Positions 50,370 to 60,257 are shown, counted from the first letter of the stretch. The stretch: DNA of 64,000 bases from Maribacter sp. 4G9 (GCF_002742265.1 NZ_MDGL01000065.1:1-64000); one strand, 5' to 3'. Notes: generated by a model not told the origin, from the letters alone. A program made the numbers and translations.

Positions 50370-51587
50370 TCAACGGAATTTCACCTGATATGCGATCCCT
50401 GCGGTAACCGATACAAAGAAATTTCCAGAGCTAAAGGCCAATTCTTGTCGGTTTACTCCCAGATTGGCCTTGTATTGATTATTCCCCTTTTTGTTAGTAA
50501 ACTGATATTCCAATCGTAGCCTTTGCGATTCCAGGTACAGCAACGTTTCCGCCAATAACTGTCCGTTGACGATGAATTGGTTCAATTCCGTATCAAAGCC
50601 ATATACCAGGTTTACGCCCCAATAATTGTTTCCATCCTTCAGGTATTTACGAACCAACAAATTTCCGGAAATACCAAGGCCTTTTCTGGCATCGGGCACC
50701 ATATAAGGTCTAAGGACGGCATAATAATTCCCCCGATACAGTCCAAACGTTCCCGTAAGGATGGTGGCCGCATCATTTTCGAAAACCAAATGCCGGAAAC
50801 CTAAAGAAGCTTCCATGGCCTTAGGCAACTCTTTTACCAACTCCCCTCCCATTCTGTGTTTCGGAAAAATAGGGTCCCCGGAATATCCATAGTTCAAGTA
50901 GCCGCTCAAGGATTTTGAAAATCTAGGATAGGCATCCACTTCTGCCTGTACTCCATTGATGTTAAACCTACGGTTATAATTAAGCCTAGGTATAAGAACC
51001 CCCCATTTCGTCTTTTTTTGATATTCCAAGGCACCGTAGTACATTGGGTCCAATTCCCTGTCAAAGACCTCGGCCTCTGTATAGAAGGTGAAGGCTTGGG
51101 TACTTTCATCTTCCAGTTTTGTGTCCTTTAGCCTATTCTGTAAAAGTTGTTGGTCCCCTATTTGTTGCTCGATCTCCTGCTTGAGTACCGCCAGTTCTTG
51201 GTTTTCTGGCAAATACATTAAGGCTTTGTTTGCCAGGCCCAAGGCGATAAGGTAGTTTTTGGCATACTGCTCGTTCTTAATGGAACCGATCCAAGCCTCT
51301 GAATTTTTTCGTTCCTTACTCGTAACCCTGTTGAATTCCAATCTAGCAGCATCGTATTCTTCGTCCCAACTGTAGGTTTTTGCCAGTAAGTTCCGAACAT
51401 CAGCATAATCCGGATATTTGGCAAGGATCCTTTTTAGGGTATCCCTAGCCGATGCCCTATTGCCTGCAAAGGCCAAATCCCTGGCCGTAAAGAAGGACGC
51501 ATCCGGATCGCCGGAATAGCTGGTTTCCTGCCCTATGGAATGAAGGGAAATCAACACTAGAAATATTAGAAGTAGCTTTTGTATCAT
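50370..51587 (-). CDS. yaiO: YaiO-family outer-membrane beta-barrel protein with TPR domain
   Basis: A 405-residue exported protein (signal M-I-Q-K-L-L-L-I-F-L ending near residue 19). Residues about 30-160 form TPR-like helices (A-R-D-L-A-F-A-G-N-R-A and L-A-K-T-Y-S-W-D-E-E-Y-D-A-A repeats), followed by a 220-residue YaiO barrel with alternating aromatic strands and a terminal aromatic-basic pair (V-K-F-R). The ATGA overlap with the sulfatase-like gene shows tight coupling. YaiO proteins are thought to work in export of polysaccharide through the outer membrane, and the TPR domain could dock on the synthase complex. Confidence 0.8.
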   Translation of the reverse strand: MIQKLLLIFLVLISLHSIGQETSYSGDPDASFFTARDLAFAGNRASARDTLKRILAKYPDYADVRNLLAKTYSWDEEYDAARLEFNRVTSKERKNSEAWIGSIKNEQYAKNYLIALGLANKALMYLPENQELAVLKQEIEQQIGDQQLLQNRLKDTKLEDESTQAFTFYTEAEVFDRELDPMYYGALEYQKKTKWGVLIPRLNYNRRFNINGVQAEVDAYPRFSKSLSGYLNYGYSGDPIFPKHRMGGELVKELPKAMEASLGFRHLVFENDAATILTGTFGLYRGNYYAVLRPYMVPDARKGLGISGNLLVRKYLKDGNNYWGVNLVYGFDTELNQFIVNGQLLAETLLYLESQRLRLEYQFTNKKGNNQYKANLGVNRQELAFSSGNFFVSVTAGIAYQVKFR

Positions 51588-53968
51588 TTTCTTTTAGAAC
51601 CTATTTCTACGGTTTTTTGCTGCATGGACTGGCCTCCTTCCTCCTCTTCCTTATTAACGATCAGCGCAATGGACCTTTTGAATTTTTCGTCCAAAATTTT
51701 ATCCTGTACCCCGTTTTTCCGCGATAATCGTTGAATTTCATATGTGCCGCCATTTTGCCCGGACCAGAAATAAGCATCCATTAGGGCACAATAGCCATCC
51801 CCGTATTTGGGATACTTTTTAATTACCCGGTTCAGTATTTCTATAGCCTTATCATAGTTACCCTTCCATGCATGTATTCTACCAACAAGAATTTCAGTAT
51901 CTGCGTGCCTGGGAATTTCGCTCAGAATATATTCACATAACAATAAGGCCCTACCATAATCCTTTTGGAACGCCAAGCGCTTTGCGTTTGAATAGGCATT
52001 GTCAAAATCCTTTCCGTTAAAGACACTTTCTATCCAAATCATTTCTTCCTTTGAAAATTTGGGTTTTCTATCCTCGATCAGCGACAAGGATCGTGGTATG
52101 ATCCTGTTCTTTGTGGTAACATAACGATTGATGGATTTAAAGTTTTCAAACTTTTGTTCGATGGCTTCCACATCGGTCTTATTCCCATCCTCCAATTCCT
52201 TTAGGTTCAAATCTTGGTCCAATTGATACATTTCTCCATCTGAATAGAAAAAATCGTCCACGATAAAATCATGCATTTTGTAGGCACTCCTCAATAAGGG
52301 TATCTGTCTATCGCCCTTCTTGATGAACTGTTTTACCAAATCGCCTCCTAGGAAACCCAATTGACCCGGAACCTTAACGGGTCGATTTGCCGAAAGCAAA
52401 GCGAGCAGGCTGGGCGCTATATCCGCATGGGAAGCCACTTTTTCAATCTCGCCAGGCGATTTCAATAAGGGACTGAAAATCAACAAAGGAACCCGATATT
52501 TGGCCAAGGGGTTGTCCTGTGAAATTTCAGAGAGCTGGTGGCTTCCAGTTAATATATAGATGGTATTGGAAAAATGTGGAGACGAACGCTCCATTTCCAT
52601 GAATTCAGCCAAAGCTTCATCGGCATAGACAAAACTGGAAAATAATGCTTCATTACGTCTTACAAATCTTTGGGCCGAACCATCCAAATTGGATTTTTCC
52701 GCAATTTGGGCCACCCTATCCCTGTATTTGTCAAAATTAGGTATGTGGAAGGGGGCTTTGGTGCTCAAGGTCATAAATACATCGAGCTTTGGTCCATGGA
52801 ACTCCTTTGCATTTTTATGGAAATTGGAAAACAACGCACCATCTGGGTATCCTAGCGTAATACCTGCCGCGTCCTCCTCCTGTAGGCTGAATTCATTTCC
52901 GAAGTTGTTTCGGTCAAAAATCAGGTCCACTTTTTCCTCTTCCAAAAACCGATCCATATTGAACAATGCCGTATTTCCCCCATAACTAAAACTTGTTGCA
53001 TAGCCATTGTCCTTTAAAACACTGTACAAGGTGTTTCTGTAGGTGAAATCTGGAAGTGTCGTAAATCCGGATTCCCCAAAGGGCAAAGAACCAATGACCG
53101 TTGGAAAGGAGGCATGACTTTCACCTGTATTGCTCAAAAAATTCTTCCAGCTCAACGACCGTAGTTTCAATTCCTGTAAATGGGGCATAAAATTCGTGAA
53201 GCGTCCGTTTACAAAATCATTTCCCAAACCGTCTACCAGGATAATCTTAATATGCGGTAGGGAATCCATGGTACGAAAATAGGCGGAGAGCCCTGTTTCC
53301 TTTTGAAATGGCCTTAACAACGGATATTCCTCCGCACCTTCGTAACTGTTCCATTGCAGGAGGCGCTCGGTAAGGTGTTCTGCCAAATACTGGGTCTTGT
53401 TTTCGTTGACTGGCTTTTTATCTGAATATAAGGTGGCAAGGAAAATACTGAAAAACACTATTGTAAGCGGATACATTCTACTGATAACCGTGTACAGGGA
53501 CGCAATGTATTTGTAACAAATAAAGCAGACGGCCCCTGTAATGAGGGATGCCATGGAAGCCTGCAATAGGGAAAAGCGTATTTCCTTAGTGCTAAACAAT
53601 CCAAAAATATCCGAACCCAAAGGTTCAAAATTCTGAATGTAATAGGTAATGAGAACGGCCTCCAGTACCAACAAAAAGGGTATGGTGATTTTAACTGTGC
53701 TAAGACCAAGGCCCGGTTTTTTGTTCTCCAGGAGATTGAAAATAAAAGCCAAAAAAAGTGAAATGACCGAAGCAAACCCCAAATGGTGCAATAGGTATAG
53801 GAAGAAACTACTATTGAAAATACTGTCCAATACACCCATAGAGTATAGCATCGTGTTTTGGTAGATGGAAAGAACGGCCAAACCAACAAAGAAGGTCAGT
53901 ACCACAGGAATAAAATCCCGCAGTTTACGCTCTTTACTTTCGATATGTTCATCCCTGTATTCCAACAT
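51584..53968 (-). CDS. LtaS-like alkaline-phosphatase-superfamily membrane protein with TPR tail
   Basis: A 794-residue inner-membrane protein; the ATG at 53968 is preferred over a TTG at 53974. Five membrane segments lie in residues about 15-185. The extracellular domain (about 240-550) has an alkaline-phosphatase-superfamily fold: I-I-L-V-D-G-L-G-N-D near 245, S-N-T-G-E-S-H-A-S-F near 285 where LtaS has its catalytic Thr, and H-A-D-I-A-P-S-L near 513. At the site where LtaS has G-D-H, the sequence is T-G-S-H-Q, so one metal ligand looks changed. Residues about 650-760 are TPR repeats. It may add phosphoglycerol, phosphoethanolamine or sulfate to the polymer, or be a degenerate partner. Confidence 0.75.
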   Translation of the reverse strand: MLEYRDEHIESKERKLRDFIPVVLTFFVGLAVLSIYQNTMLYSMGVLDSIFNSSFFLYLLHHLGFASVISLFLAFIFNLLENKKPGLGLSTVKITIPFLLVLEAVLITYYIQNFEPLGSDIFGLFSTKEIRFSLLQASMASLITGAVCFICYKYIASLYTVISRMYPLTIVFFSIFLATLYSDKKPVNENKTQYLAEHLTERLLQWNSYEGAEEYPLLRPFQKETGLSAYFRTMDSLPHIKIILVDGLGNDFVNGRFTNFMPHLQELKLRSLSWKNFLSNTGESHASFPTVIGSLPFGESGFTTLPDFTYRNTLYSVLKDNGYATSFSYGGNTALFNMDRFLEEEKVDLIFDRNNFGNEFSLQEEDAAGITLGYPDGALFSNFHKNAKEFHGPKLDVFMTLSTKAPFHIPNFDKYRDRVAQIAEKSNLDGSAQRFVRRNEALFSSFVYADEALAEFMEMERSSPHFSNTIYILTGSHQLSEISQDNPLAKYRVPLLIFSPLLKSPGEIEKVASHADIAPSLLALLSANRPVKVPGQLGFLGGDLVKQFIKKGDRQIPLLRSAYKMHDFIVDDFFYSDGEMYQLDQDLNLKELEDGNKTDVEAIEQKFENFKSINRYVTTKNRIIPRSLSLIEDRKPKFSKEEMIWIESVFNGKDFDNAYSNAKRLAFQKDYGRALLLCEYILSEIPRHADTEILVGRIHAWKGNYDKAIEILNRVIKKYPKYGDGYCALMDAYFWSGQNGGTYEIQRLSRKNGVQDKILDEKFKRSIALIVNKEEEEGGQSMQQKTVEIGSKRK

Positions 53969-53970
53969 GG

Positions 53971-55401
53971 TCAACTAGCTTTTGCAAATCCTTTTCGGAC
54001 CTGGGATCCCCAACCCGACTTGATCTTGAACAATTTTTTATAATTACCCCGTACCGCGGACCATACCACCAATGGATGAAAGGTTACAGGTTCTATGATG
54101 GCACAAAACATCAAAATGAGGATATCCTTTGTTTTCTTATACTCATTATAGGAATACACGTCCCAAAGTATGGCGTAAAAGGAAAACATAATTGAAAAAA
54201 CGTAAACGGCCGCAGTAATTGCCAAGAAGAAATCCCAATTCAAAATGCCCAACCAATAAAAAAGTATAATGGTAAAAAAGCCGAAAAACTCCAGTAGCGG
54301 GGCCATCCATTCGTAAAAGAACCAATAGGGGTAACTGAGCATACCCAACCTACCAAACTTAGGATTGAAGAACATGTCCTTATGTTTGAAAAGTGTCTCG
54401 AGGTTTCCCCTTGCCCACCGGTCTCTCTGATTGACTAGGATTTTTGGGTCCTCAGGCACTTCAGTCCAACATAAGGGGTCTGGGATATATTCCACCGTGT
54501 AAGGCAATTTACGCTCATGCATATAGCGACGCATCTTAAATACGATTTCCATATCCTCGCCAACGGTATTGGTATCATACCCACCAACTTCCAAGGCAAT
54601 TTCACGGTCAAAAAAACCAAAGGCCCCGGAGATGATCAACAAACTGTCTATACGTCCCCATGCCATTCTTCCTAAAATGAAGGAGCGCGTGTATTCCAAC
54701 AATTGAAAACGGGCAAGCCAATTGGTGGGCAAGCGAATTTCCTCCAATTGCCCCCCTTGGATGATACAGGAATTTGCCACCCTTATGACACCCCCAACGG
54801 CAATTACCTGTTTTTCCGACCGTTGGTAGAAAGACTTCACGACATGCAACAACGCATCCGGTAATAATAGACAGTCCACATCGATGCAGCCCACATATTG
54901 ATTGGTGGAAAGGGCCATCCCCGTGTTCAAGGCATCGGATTTTCCGCCGTTCTCCTTATCAATGACCGTTAACTTTGAAAAGGCCTTATGGGGGGATTTA
55001 TAGATACCCCTAATAGGCTTGTTCTTCCAATCCGGGTCTATTTCCTGATCTATTTTATAGAGATCATAAGCGTCGATCATTTTTTGCAAGGTATCGTCCT
55101 TACTTCCATCGTTGACCACCATTACTTCGTAGTTCACATACCGCAAGGACATGAGCGAGCGTATATTTTCCACAATGGTAAGTCCTTCATTGTAGGCGGG
55201 CGCTATAATGGTGATGCTCGGGGCTAAGGGGGAAGCCATCAGCTTGGACATGTCCCCAAAACTATTTTTGTTCCTATAGTGAATGGAGTTTCTGGTGGAC
55301 AAATATCCCATGATGGAAAACATGGAGAACAGGACCACCGTAAACACGAAGAAAACGATGTTGATATACTCCATCAATATGTCCAGAAACCCGTTAGCCA
55401 T
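53971..55401 (-). CDS. Processive GT2 glycosyltransferase (PgaC/BcsA-like synthase)
   Basis: A 476-residue membrane glycosyltransferase. One N-terminal membrane segment (about residues 10-32) precedes the GT-A domain: I-I-A-P-A-Y-N-E-G near 62, V-V-N-D-G-S-K-D-D near 95, the D-x-D-like I-D-V-D-C near 172, the acceptor site T-V-G-E-D-M-E near 278 and the processivity motif Q-R-D-R-W-A-R-G near 325. Three to four further membrane segments follow. This arrangement is typical of poly-N-acetylglucosamine, hyaluronan or cellulose-type synthases. The polymer identity is not visible. Overlaps the upstream HEAT-repeat gene by eight bases. Confidence 0.9.
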   Translation of the reverse strand: MANGFLDILMEYINIVFFVFTVVLFSMFSIMGYLSTRNSIHYRNKNSFGDMSKLMASPLAPSITIIAPAYNEGLTIVENIRSLMSLRYVNYEVMVVNDGSKDDTLQKMIDAYDLYKIDQEIDPDWKNKPIRGIYKSPHKAFSKLTVIDKENGGKSDALNTGMALSTNQYVGCIDVDCLLLPDALLHVVKSFYQRSEKQVIAVGGVIRVANSCIIQGGQLEEIRLPTNWLARFQLLEYTRSFILGRMAWGRIDSLLIISGAFGFFDREIALEVGGYDTNTVGEDMEIVFKMRRYMHERKLPYTVEYIPDPLCWTEVPEDPKILVNQRDRWARGNLETLFKHKDMFFNPKFGRLGMLSYPYWFFYEWMAPLLEFFGFFTIILFYWLGILNWDFFLAITAAVYVFSIMFSFYAILWDVYSYNEYKKTKDILILMFCAIIEPVTFHPLVVWSAVRGNYKKLFKIKSGWGSQVRKGFAKAS

Positions 55402-57937
55402 TCCTTTTGTTATAAAATTTGGTGGACATAGAGCAAAGATGATCGAAGAGGGTATTCCGATCCCCGGTATTTGAAGGCCCCTTGTATTTTCTTTCCTTCG
55501 TTTTTTCTATCGTTTCCGTTGGTTCAAAGTTCAATTTGAAGAAATCTGGGTCGTCCTTTTTTATGATTTCCTCAATGGAAATGGAAGCATGATCATCTTG
55601 AATCCCGAATGCCAAAGCATCTTCCTCCAAGCGATTCTGCAATGCATGGAGAACCTTCAGCGCGGTCTCCCTTATAAGTTTGTTTTCATCAGAAACCAGG
55701 GTATGGAGCAAAGGCAGCTCCTTGGCATCCCCCAATTGTGCTATTTCGTTCAATAAAAATAACCTTGTCTCTAAATCCCCTTTGTATATCAATTCCTCAA
55801 AAACACTGTATTCCTTTTCGGATTCTGAAGTATTTGACACCTCCTGCTTTTTGTAAACGGAAACAAAATGGTCCAAAATACTTCCAATTCTCTCTAGAAC
55901 AGTGGGGGAGCTTTCGGTTTCCATTAAGGATTTCAGGAATGGGATTTCCCTTTCATCGCCCAGTTCCTCAATATTTTCGAGAAGTGCCATTGTTTCCAAT
56001 TCCTCATGGAATTTTGGTTTGGGGATTATTGCGTCAAGGGATACCCTATTTTCGTTGACTTCCTGCTCCTCAAATTCCACCTTATGGTCCCATGTTTGCT
56101 CTTGGAACAGTAGTTCGAAATCCACGGGCCAGTCTATATAATCCAATACTGAATCCTTTTGCCCTTCTACGTGCTCCGAGCTTTTTTCTTCCGATAGGCT
56201 CAAATCCGAAAAATCGAGCAAATCCACTGGAGACGCTTCGGAGGTCTTAGCATCTTCTGGAGCAAATACCTCTTCATATTCAACATGCAGGGATAGGATG
56301 TCTACAGGCTTCTGCTCTTGAAAGGCTACGACCTGCTCATATTCCACATGCAGCGATGCGATATCCCGGGTCCTTTCTTCCTCCATGGCAAACACCTCTT
56401 CAAATACCACGGGTATCGTTGCAATATTCCTTATTGGTTCCCTTTGGGGCTCTACGACGAATGGCAAAAAACTGTAATCAAAGTCCACGGGAATTCTTTC
56501 AGGTTTCAATTCCTCAAAGACTACCTTTATATCCACTAAGGATTTCCCATTGGCTTTGGTGGAGACTGACAACGTTTCCGTTTCCGTGTCGATAATCAAG
56601 GGTAAAAATGCAATTTCTTCGTCGGTCAGTTCCAAAGCATTGTTGGTATCCAAAATATCAACTCCATCCAGTTCAATCGCTTCCACCCTAAGCTCCAAAG
56701 TTTGCTTCTCCAACGGATTTGCATCGGACTTGTGAGATACACCCGATGCTGTATCGGTCAATTCCTGATTGGGCTCCAAAGCGTTCATATTGGATTCTGG
56801 GGTATCCTTTTCTTTATGGGATACCTCTGGTACATCGGTTTCAACAACCTCTAGCGTGTTTTGCTCCAATGTTTTTTCAGCTTCCAATATATCGGCTCCG
56901 CTTTCAATGTCCTTGGTTGGAAGAATAGCTTCCGGTTTTATGGTGTTTATGGCCCTAACGGCCTTGTTCTTCACCATGAAACTATAGTTTTGGTCTTCTA
57001 TATTTTCCAAAAATGGAAGGTCGGCCTCACTTCCAATTTCCGCTATGGTATCCAGAATATGCATCCGTATATCCGTACTATTTTTATCAAAAACCGATTT
57101 CAACACGGGCAGAGCCTCTGTAAGATTGAATTCCTTGATGCAGTGAATGGCCTCTCGCTTGATATAATTACTTTTATGATTCACCAAAGTAATCAATGAG
57201 CTGTTGGCGTCATTTTGGTGGTAATGTTTTATAAGCCTTAGGGCCAAAAGCACTACATGGTTGTTTTTTGAGGTCAACCAAAGCCTAAATGGCGGCGCAA
57301 TATAATCCTCCTTGTTTCTAACCACATCCAGAAGCTTCAATTGTTGCCATTCTGATATTTTGTATTTGGTATGGTCCAAAAAGAAAGTGATACCCTCCCT
57401 TTTAAGGCTTACTACCGCTATTTCGGCTTGTTTTCTTACCGTAGGACGCCTGTCGTTGATAAAACTGGTAATGGGCTTGTAGGCCTCTTCCACGTGCATT
57501 TGGGTCAACTCGAATATTCCCTTGGATACGATTTCCCAACGCCAACTTTTTAAGTTTTTAAAGGCATCTTCATGTAATCCCAAATCCTGATAAATATGGA
57601 ATAATTCCTTTCGCGTAGATCCAGAAACATCTTTTCGTAAATCCATCAGGATTTCGGTAAGTACCTTGCGGTCAAAGGGATGTTTGATCAGTTCCCTTAC
57701 TTCAATTTTTAGCCCTATATAGTTTATCTTCTCGATCTTGTCCCCATTTTCGTCATAGAACAAAAACTCACTGACTATAGGTGAAAGTTCCTTTTTCTTC
57801 TCCCTGATTTTTTGGGCCTCCCTCGTAATCTTGTTCCTAAAGTAGAACACGGAAATTAGGTATACCACCGCCAGCCCCATAAAAAAAGAGGATAAACCCC
57901 ATAGCAAATCCGTCGGGATTTTGGGGCTTGTGATCAA
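55394..57937 (-). CDS. Membrane-anchored HEAT-repeat protein with internal acidic repeats
   Basis: An 847-residue protein. A single membrane segment (about residues 10-32) leads into a cytosolic body. HEAT-like helical repeats cover about residues 100-340 and again about 650-790. Between them is a long acidic, low-complexity linker with a degenerate repeat of about 26 residues, core x-V-x-[FY]-E-[EQ]-V-[FV]-A-x-[EQ]-E, present at least three to four times at about 465-565. HEAT repeats usually scaffold other proteins. The position between the phosphorelay and the synthase, with tight overlaps, suggests it connects the signal to the enzyme. Confidence 0.75.
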   Translation of the reverse strand: MITSPKIPTDLLWGLSSFFMGLAVVYLISVFYFRNKITREAQKIREKKKELSPIVSEFLFYDENGDKIEKINYIGLKIEVRELIKHPFDRKVLTEILMDLRKDVSGSTRKELFHIYQDLGLHEDAFKNLKSWRWEIVSKGIFELTQMHVEEAYKPITSFINDRRPTVRKQAEIAVVSLKREGITFFLDHTKYKISEWQQLKLLDVVRNKEDYIAPPFRLWLTSKNNHVVLLALRLIKHYHQNDANSSLITLVNHKSNYIKREAIHCIKEFNLTEALPVLKSVFDKNSTDIRMHILDTIAEIGSEADLPFLENIEDQNYSFMVKNKAVRAINTIKPEAILPTKDIESGADILEAEKTLEQNTLEVVETDVPEVSHKEKDTPESNMNALEPNQELTDTASGVSHKSDANPLEKQTLELRVEAIELDGVDILDTNNALELTDEEIAFLPLIIDTETETLSVSTKANGKSLVDIKVVFEELKPERIPVDFDYSFLPFVVEPQREPIRNIATIPVVFEEVFAMEEERTRDIASLHVEYEQVVAFQEQKPVDILSLHVEYEEVFAPEDAKTSEASPVDLLDFSDLSLSEEKSSEHVEGQKDSVLDYIDWPVDFELLFQEQTWDHKVEFEEQEVNENRVSLDAIIPKPKFHEELETMALLENIEELGDEREIPFLKSLMETESSPTVLERIGSILDHFVSVYKKQEVSNTSESEKEYSVFEELIYKGDLETRLFLLNEIAQLGDAKELPLLHTLVSDENKLIRETALKVLHALQNRLEEDALAFGIQDDHASISIEEIIKKDDPDFFKLNFEPTETIEKTKERKYKGPSNTGDRNTLFDHLCSMSTKFYNKRNG

Positions 57938-57977
57938 GGTCGTTATTTTATATGTCTGGGGGACTATGACTATATTA

Positions 57978-58343
57978 TTAAGTTTTTTTCAGTTCACGTG
58001 CCAGACGGACCATAAGCTCCGTCGGACTAAAGGGCTTCGAGATAAAATCGTTAGCACCCAGTTCAAAGGCACTTAATACATTTTCTTCATTTCCTGCTGA
58101 GGAAATAATGATTATTGGCGTATCCAGGGAAAGATCTTTTCGTACATAATTGATCAATTCGATTCCGGAGAAATAGGGCATCATGATATCGCTCACGATG
58201 ATATCGGGTCTATTGGTTTTTAAATATTCCTTTACCTCCTTGCCATTGGAGGAATGGTGTACGCAATACCCACCTTTTTTTAGTCTAAACCCTAAAAGGG
58301 ATGCCAATAAATCATCGTCATCCGCCAATAATACATTCATCAT
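57978..58343 (-). CDS. Stand-alone receiver-domain response regulator
   Basis: A 121-residue CheY-like receiver without an output domain. The acidic pocket is L-L-A-D-D-D near residue 8, the phosphoacceptor Asp52 is in I-I-V-S-D-I-M-M-P, the Thr/Ser position is I-I-S-S-A near 81, and the Lys is in F-I-S-K-P-F near 104. It overlaps the kinase gene by one base (TGATG). With no DNA-binding domain it should act by protein contact, plausibly with the HEAT-repeat protein encoded next. Confidence 0.9.
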   Translation of the reverse strand: MMNVLLADDDDLLASLLGFRLKKGGYCVHHSSNGKEVKEYLKTNRPDIIVSDIMMPYFSGIELINYVRKDLSLDTPIIIISSAGNEENVLSAFELGANDFISKPFSPTELMVRLARELKKT

Positions 58344-60118
58344 CAGTCTTCCTTTTGCGTTTTTAGTATGGAAAGGGATGTATCGATCTCTTTTTCATAC
58401 TCCGGATACCGTATGAGGAAATCCTCGAAGAGGGCACGAACCTTTATCTCGTTGCCTTCCTCACTATTTGTCTGCATATCCATCATAATGTTCACCAGAT
58501 TTTCCAGTTGCAGCATTTTGATACCTGCCTTTAATTTATGGGCCGCAAAGCCTATTTCCTTGAGGTTGTTCTGTTTGAGATTGATTTTTACCGTACCAAT
58601 AAACTCGTATACATTTTGTTTGAACAAGCGTATGAGTTCTTCCAGAACGCTGATTTCGCCACAACAATCTTCCAAAACTCCTAGTAGGTCGACTGCGGCA
58701 GAAGCCTTTCCCGTAATTATGCTCTTACGCAACAGGTCCTTGCTATTTTTTGAAAGATCGGTTTGGTTTTTGGCCTTTAAGAGCTTTTTCAGCAATTCGT
58801 CCAAGGTATAGGGTTTCAATAAAAAGTCATCGATACCGGAAGCAATGCATTTCTCTTCATCCGTAGCGGTATAATCCGCACTTACGGCAATGATGGGCAC
58901 TTGTTCTATATACGCATCGCCCCTAATGATTTCGGATATTTGAAAACCGTTAAGGCCGGGCATCTTCAGGTCCATCAAAATCAAGTCTATTTGCTGGGTC
59001 CTCAATATCCCTAAACCGTTGTCCACATTGGAGGTTACATAAACCTTGCAACCCCATTTATCCAATTGCTCCTTAATCAAATGTTGGTTCATTGTATTGT
59101 CCTCAAACACCAATATTTTGGTGCCGCCCAACATTTCCTTTCCTTTTGAGCGATCAATGGTGTTTAAGGATTGCTTTGGTATATGCTTGGAACTTCCTTT
59201 TTTATATGGGATGGTAAACCTAAAAGTAGCACCTTCGCCAAATTGGCTTTCTGCGGATATTTCACCTCCCTGTCTTTCCACCAATTCCTTTACGATACAG
59301 AGTCCAAGGCCCGTGCCCCCATATTTTGGGTAAATGTCACTACTCGCCTGTTTAAAGCAATCAAAAACATGCTCTAACTGCTCCGCTGACATACCAATAC
59401 CTGAATCAGCTACAACAAACCGAAGCCTACAATCGTCATTGCCTAGGTCCAATAGGGAAACTTCCAGCTTAATGAAGCCCTTCTCCACGAATTTTATGGC
59501 ATTGCCCAATACATTCAAAAGTATTTGCGACAGTTTGGAGGGGTCGCCCATTAAGGTTCCCGGTATTTTTTCATCTATTTTTAGCCGTAGGTCTATGTTA
59601 CGGTCCATCAACAACGTCTGGCAAAGGAAAATGACATCATTGATTAATCCGCGGAAGTTAAAATTGACGGATACAAAATCCTCCATCCCTGAGGTAAGTT
59701 TGGAGTATTCCAAAACCTCATTGATGATTTCCATTAAATTCTGGGAGGCCATATGAATGGCGTCCACTTTTTTGGATTGGCTTTCGTTCAGGTTATCCTC
59801 GCGCAAAAGATTGGTAAAGCCAATGATTCCATTCAATGGCGTTCGTATTTCGTGGCTGATATGCGCTATGAACTTCGTTTCCTTGACTCGACTATCCACC
59901 GCTATTATTTCATCCTTGGGGTTCTTGGCCATCCCAACCACTGATACGTGGCTATTGGGATTTTGAATTTTTTGCTCCAAAAGATCTGAAAATGCTCTAA
60001 AGGAACTTTTAAGCGAAGCTGCCTCCGAGACATTTAACGATTCAAATGAAAAGCTGGATAAGCTTGATTCCAAATGTTTTAACTGATTCAGTAAATTTTC
60101 TGTTTGTATACCGTCCAT
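58343..60118 (-). CDS. Cytosolic hybrid histidine kinase with receiver and Hpt domains
   Basis: A 591-residue multidomain kinase with no membrane segment. Residues about 20-60 look coiled-coil. The HisKA domain has the phosphoacceptor His89 in H-I-S-H-E-I-R-T-P-L-N-G, followed by an HATPase_c domain (N box L-L-N-V-L-G-N-A-I-K, G1 D-S-G-I-G-M, G2 G-G-T-G-L-G-L). A receiver (about 335-450) carries Asp in I-L-M-D-L-K-M-P, and an Hpt domain (about 490-580) carries F-A-A-H-K-L-K-A-G. The chain kinase to receiver to Hpt to the separate receiver encoded next is a complete phosphorelay. The input is unknown. Confidence 0.9.
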   Translation of the reverse strand: MDGIQTENLLNQLKHLESSLSSFSFESLNVSEAASLKSSFRAFSDLLEQKIQNPNSHVSVVGMAKNPKDEIIAVDSRVKETKFIAHISHEIRTPLNGIIGFTNLLREDNLNESQSKKVDAIHMASQNLMEIINEVLEYSKLTSGMEDFVSVNFNFRGLINDVIFLCQTLLMDRNIDLRLKIDEKIPGTLMGDPSKLSQILLNVLGNAIKFVEKGFIKLEVSLLDLGNDDCRLRFVVADSGIGMSAEQLEHVFDCFKQASSDIYPKYGGTGLGLCIVKELVERQGGEISAESQFGEGATFRFTIPYKKGSSKHIPKQSLNTIDRSKGKEMLGGTKILVFEDNTMNQHLIKEQLDKWGCKVYVTSNVDNGLGILRTQQIDLILMDLKMPGLNGFQISEIIRGDAYIEQVPIIAVSADYTATDEEKCIASGIDDFLLKPYTLDELLKKLLKAKNQTDLSKNSKDLLRKSIITGKASAAVDLLGVLEDCCGEISVLEELIRLFKQNVYEFIGTVKINLKQNNLKEIGFAAHKLKAGIKMLQLENLVNIMMDMQTNSEEGNEIKVRALFEDFLIRYPEYEKEIDTSLSILKTQKED

Positions 60119-60257
60119 GTATGGATTGTAGTTTTGGGGTGCATTATGTTACAGGAAATAAAATTGGCCCTTTCACGCCCCTTGCACAATTAAATGTTCC
60201 CTAGGCTTCCTTTTTTGTTGTGAATGACCTTTATTTGTAGGTATAAAATCTTACAAA

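Noticed and set aside
51584-53968. Annotation as lipoteichoic acid synthase
   Set aside because: The cell is Gram-negative, the metal site differs from LtaS, and the operon points to exopolysaccharide; only superfamily membership is supported.
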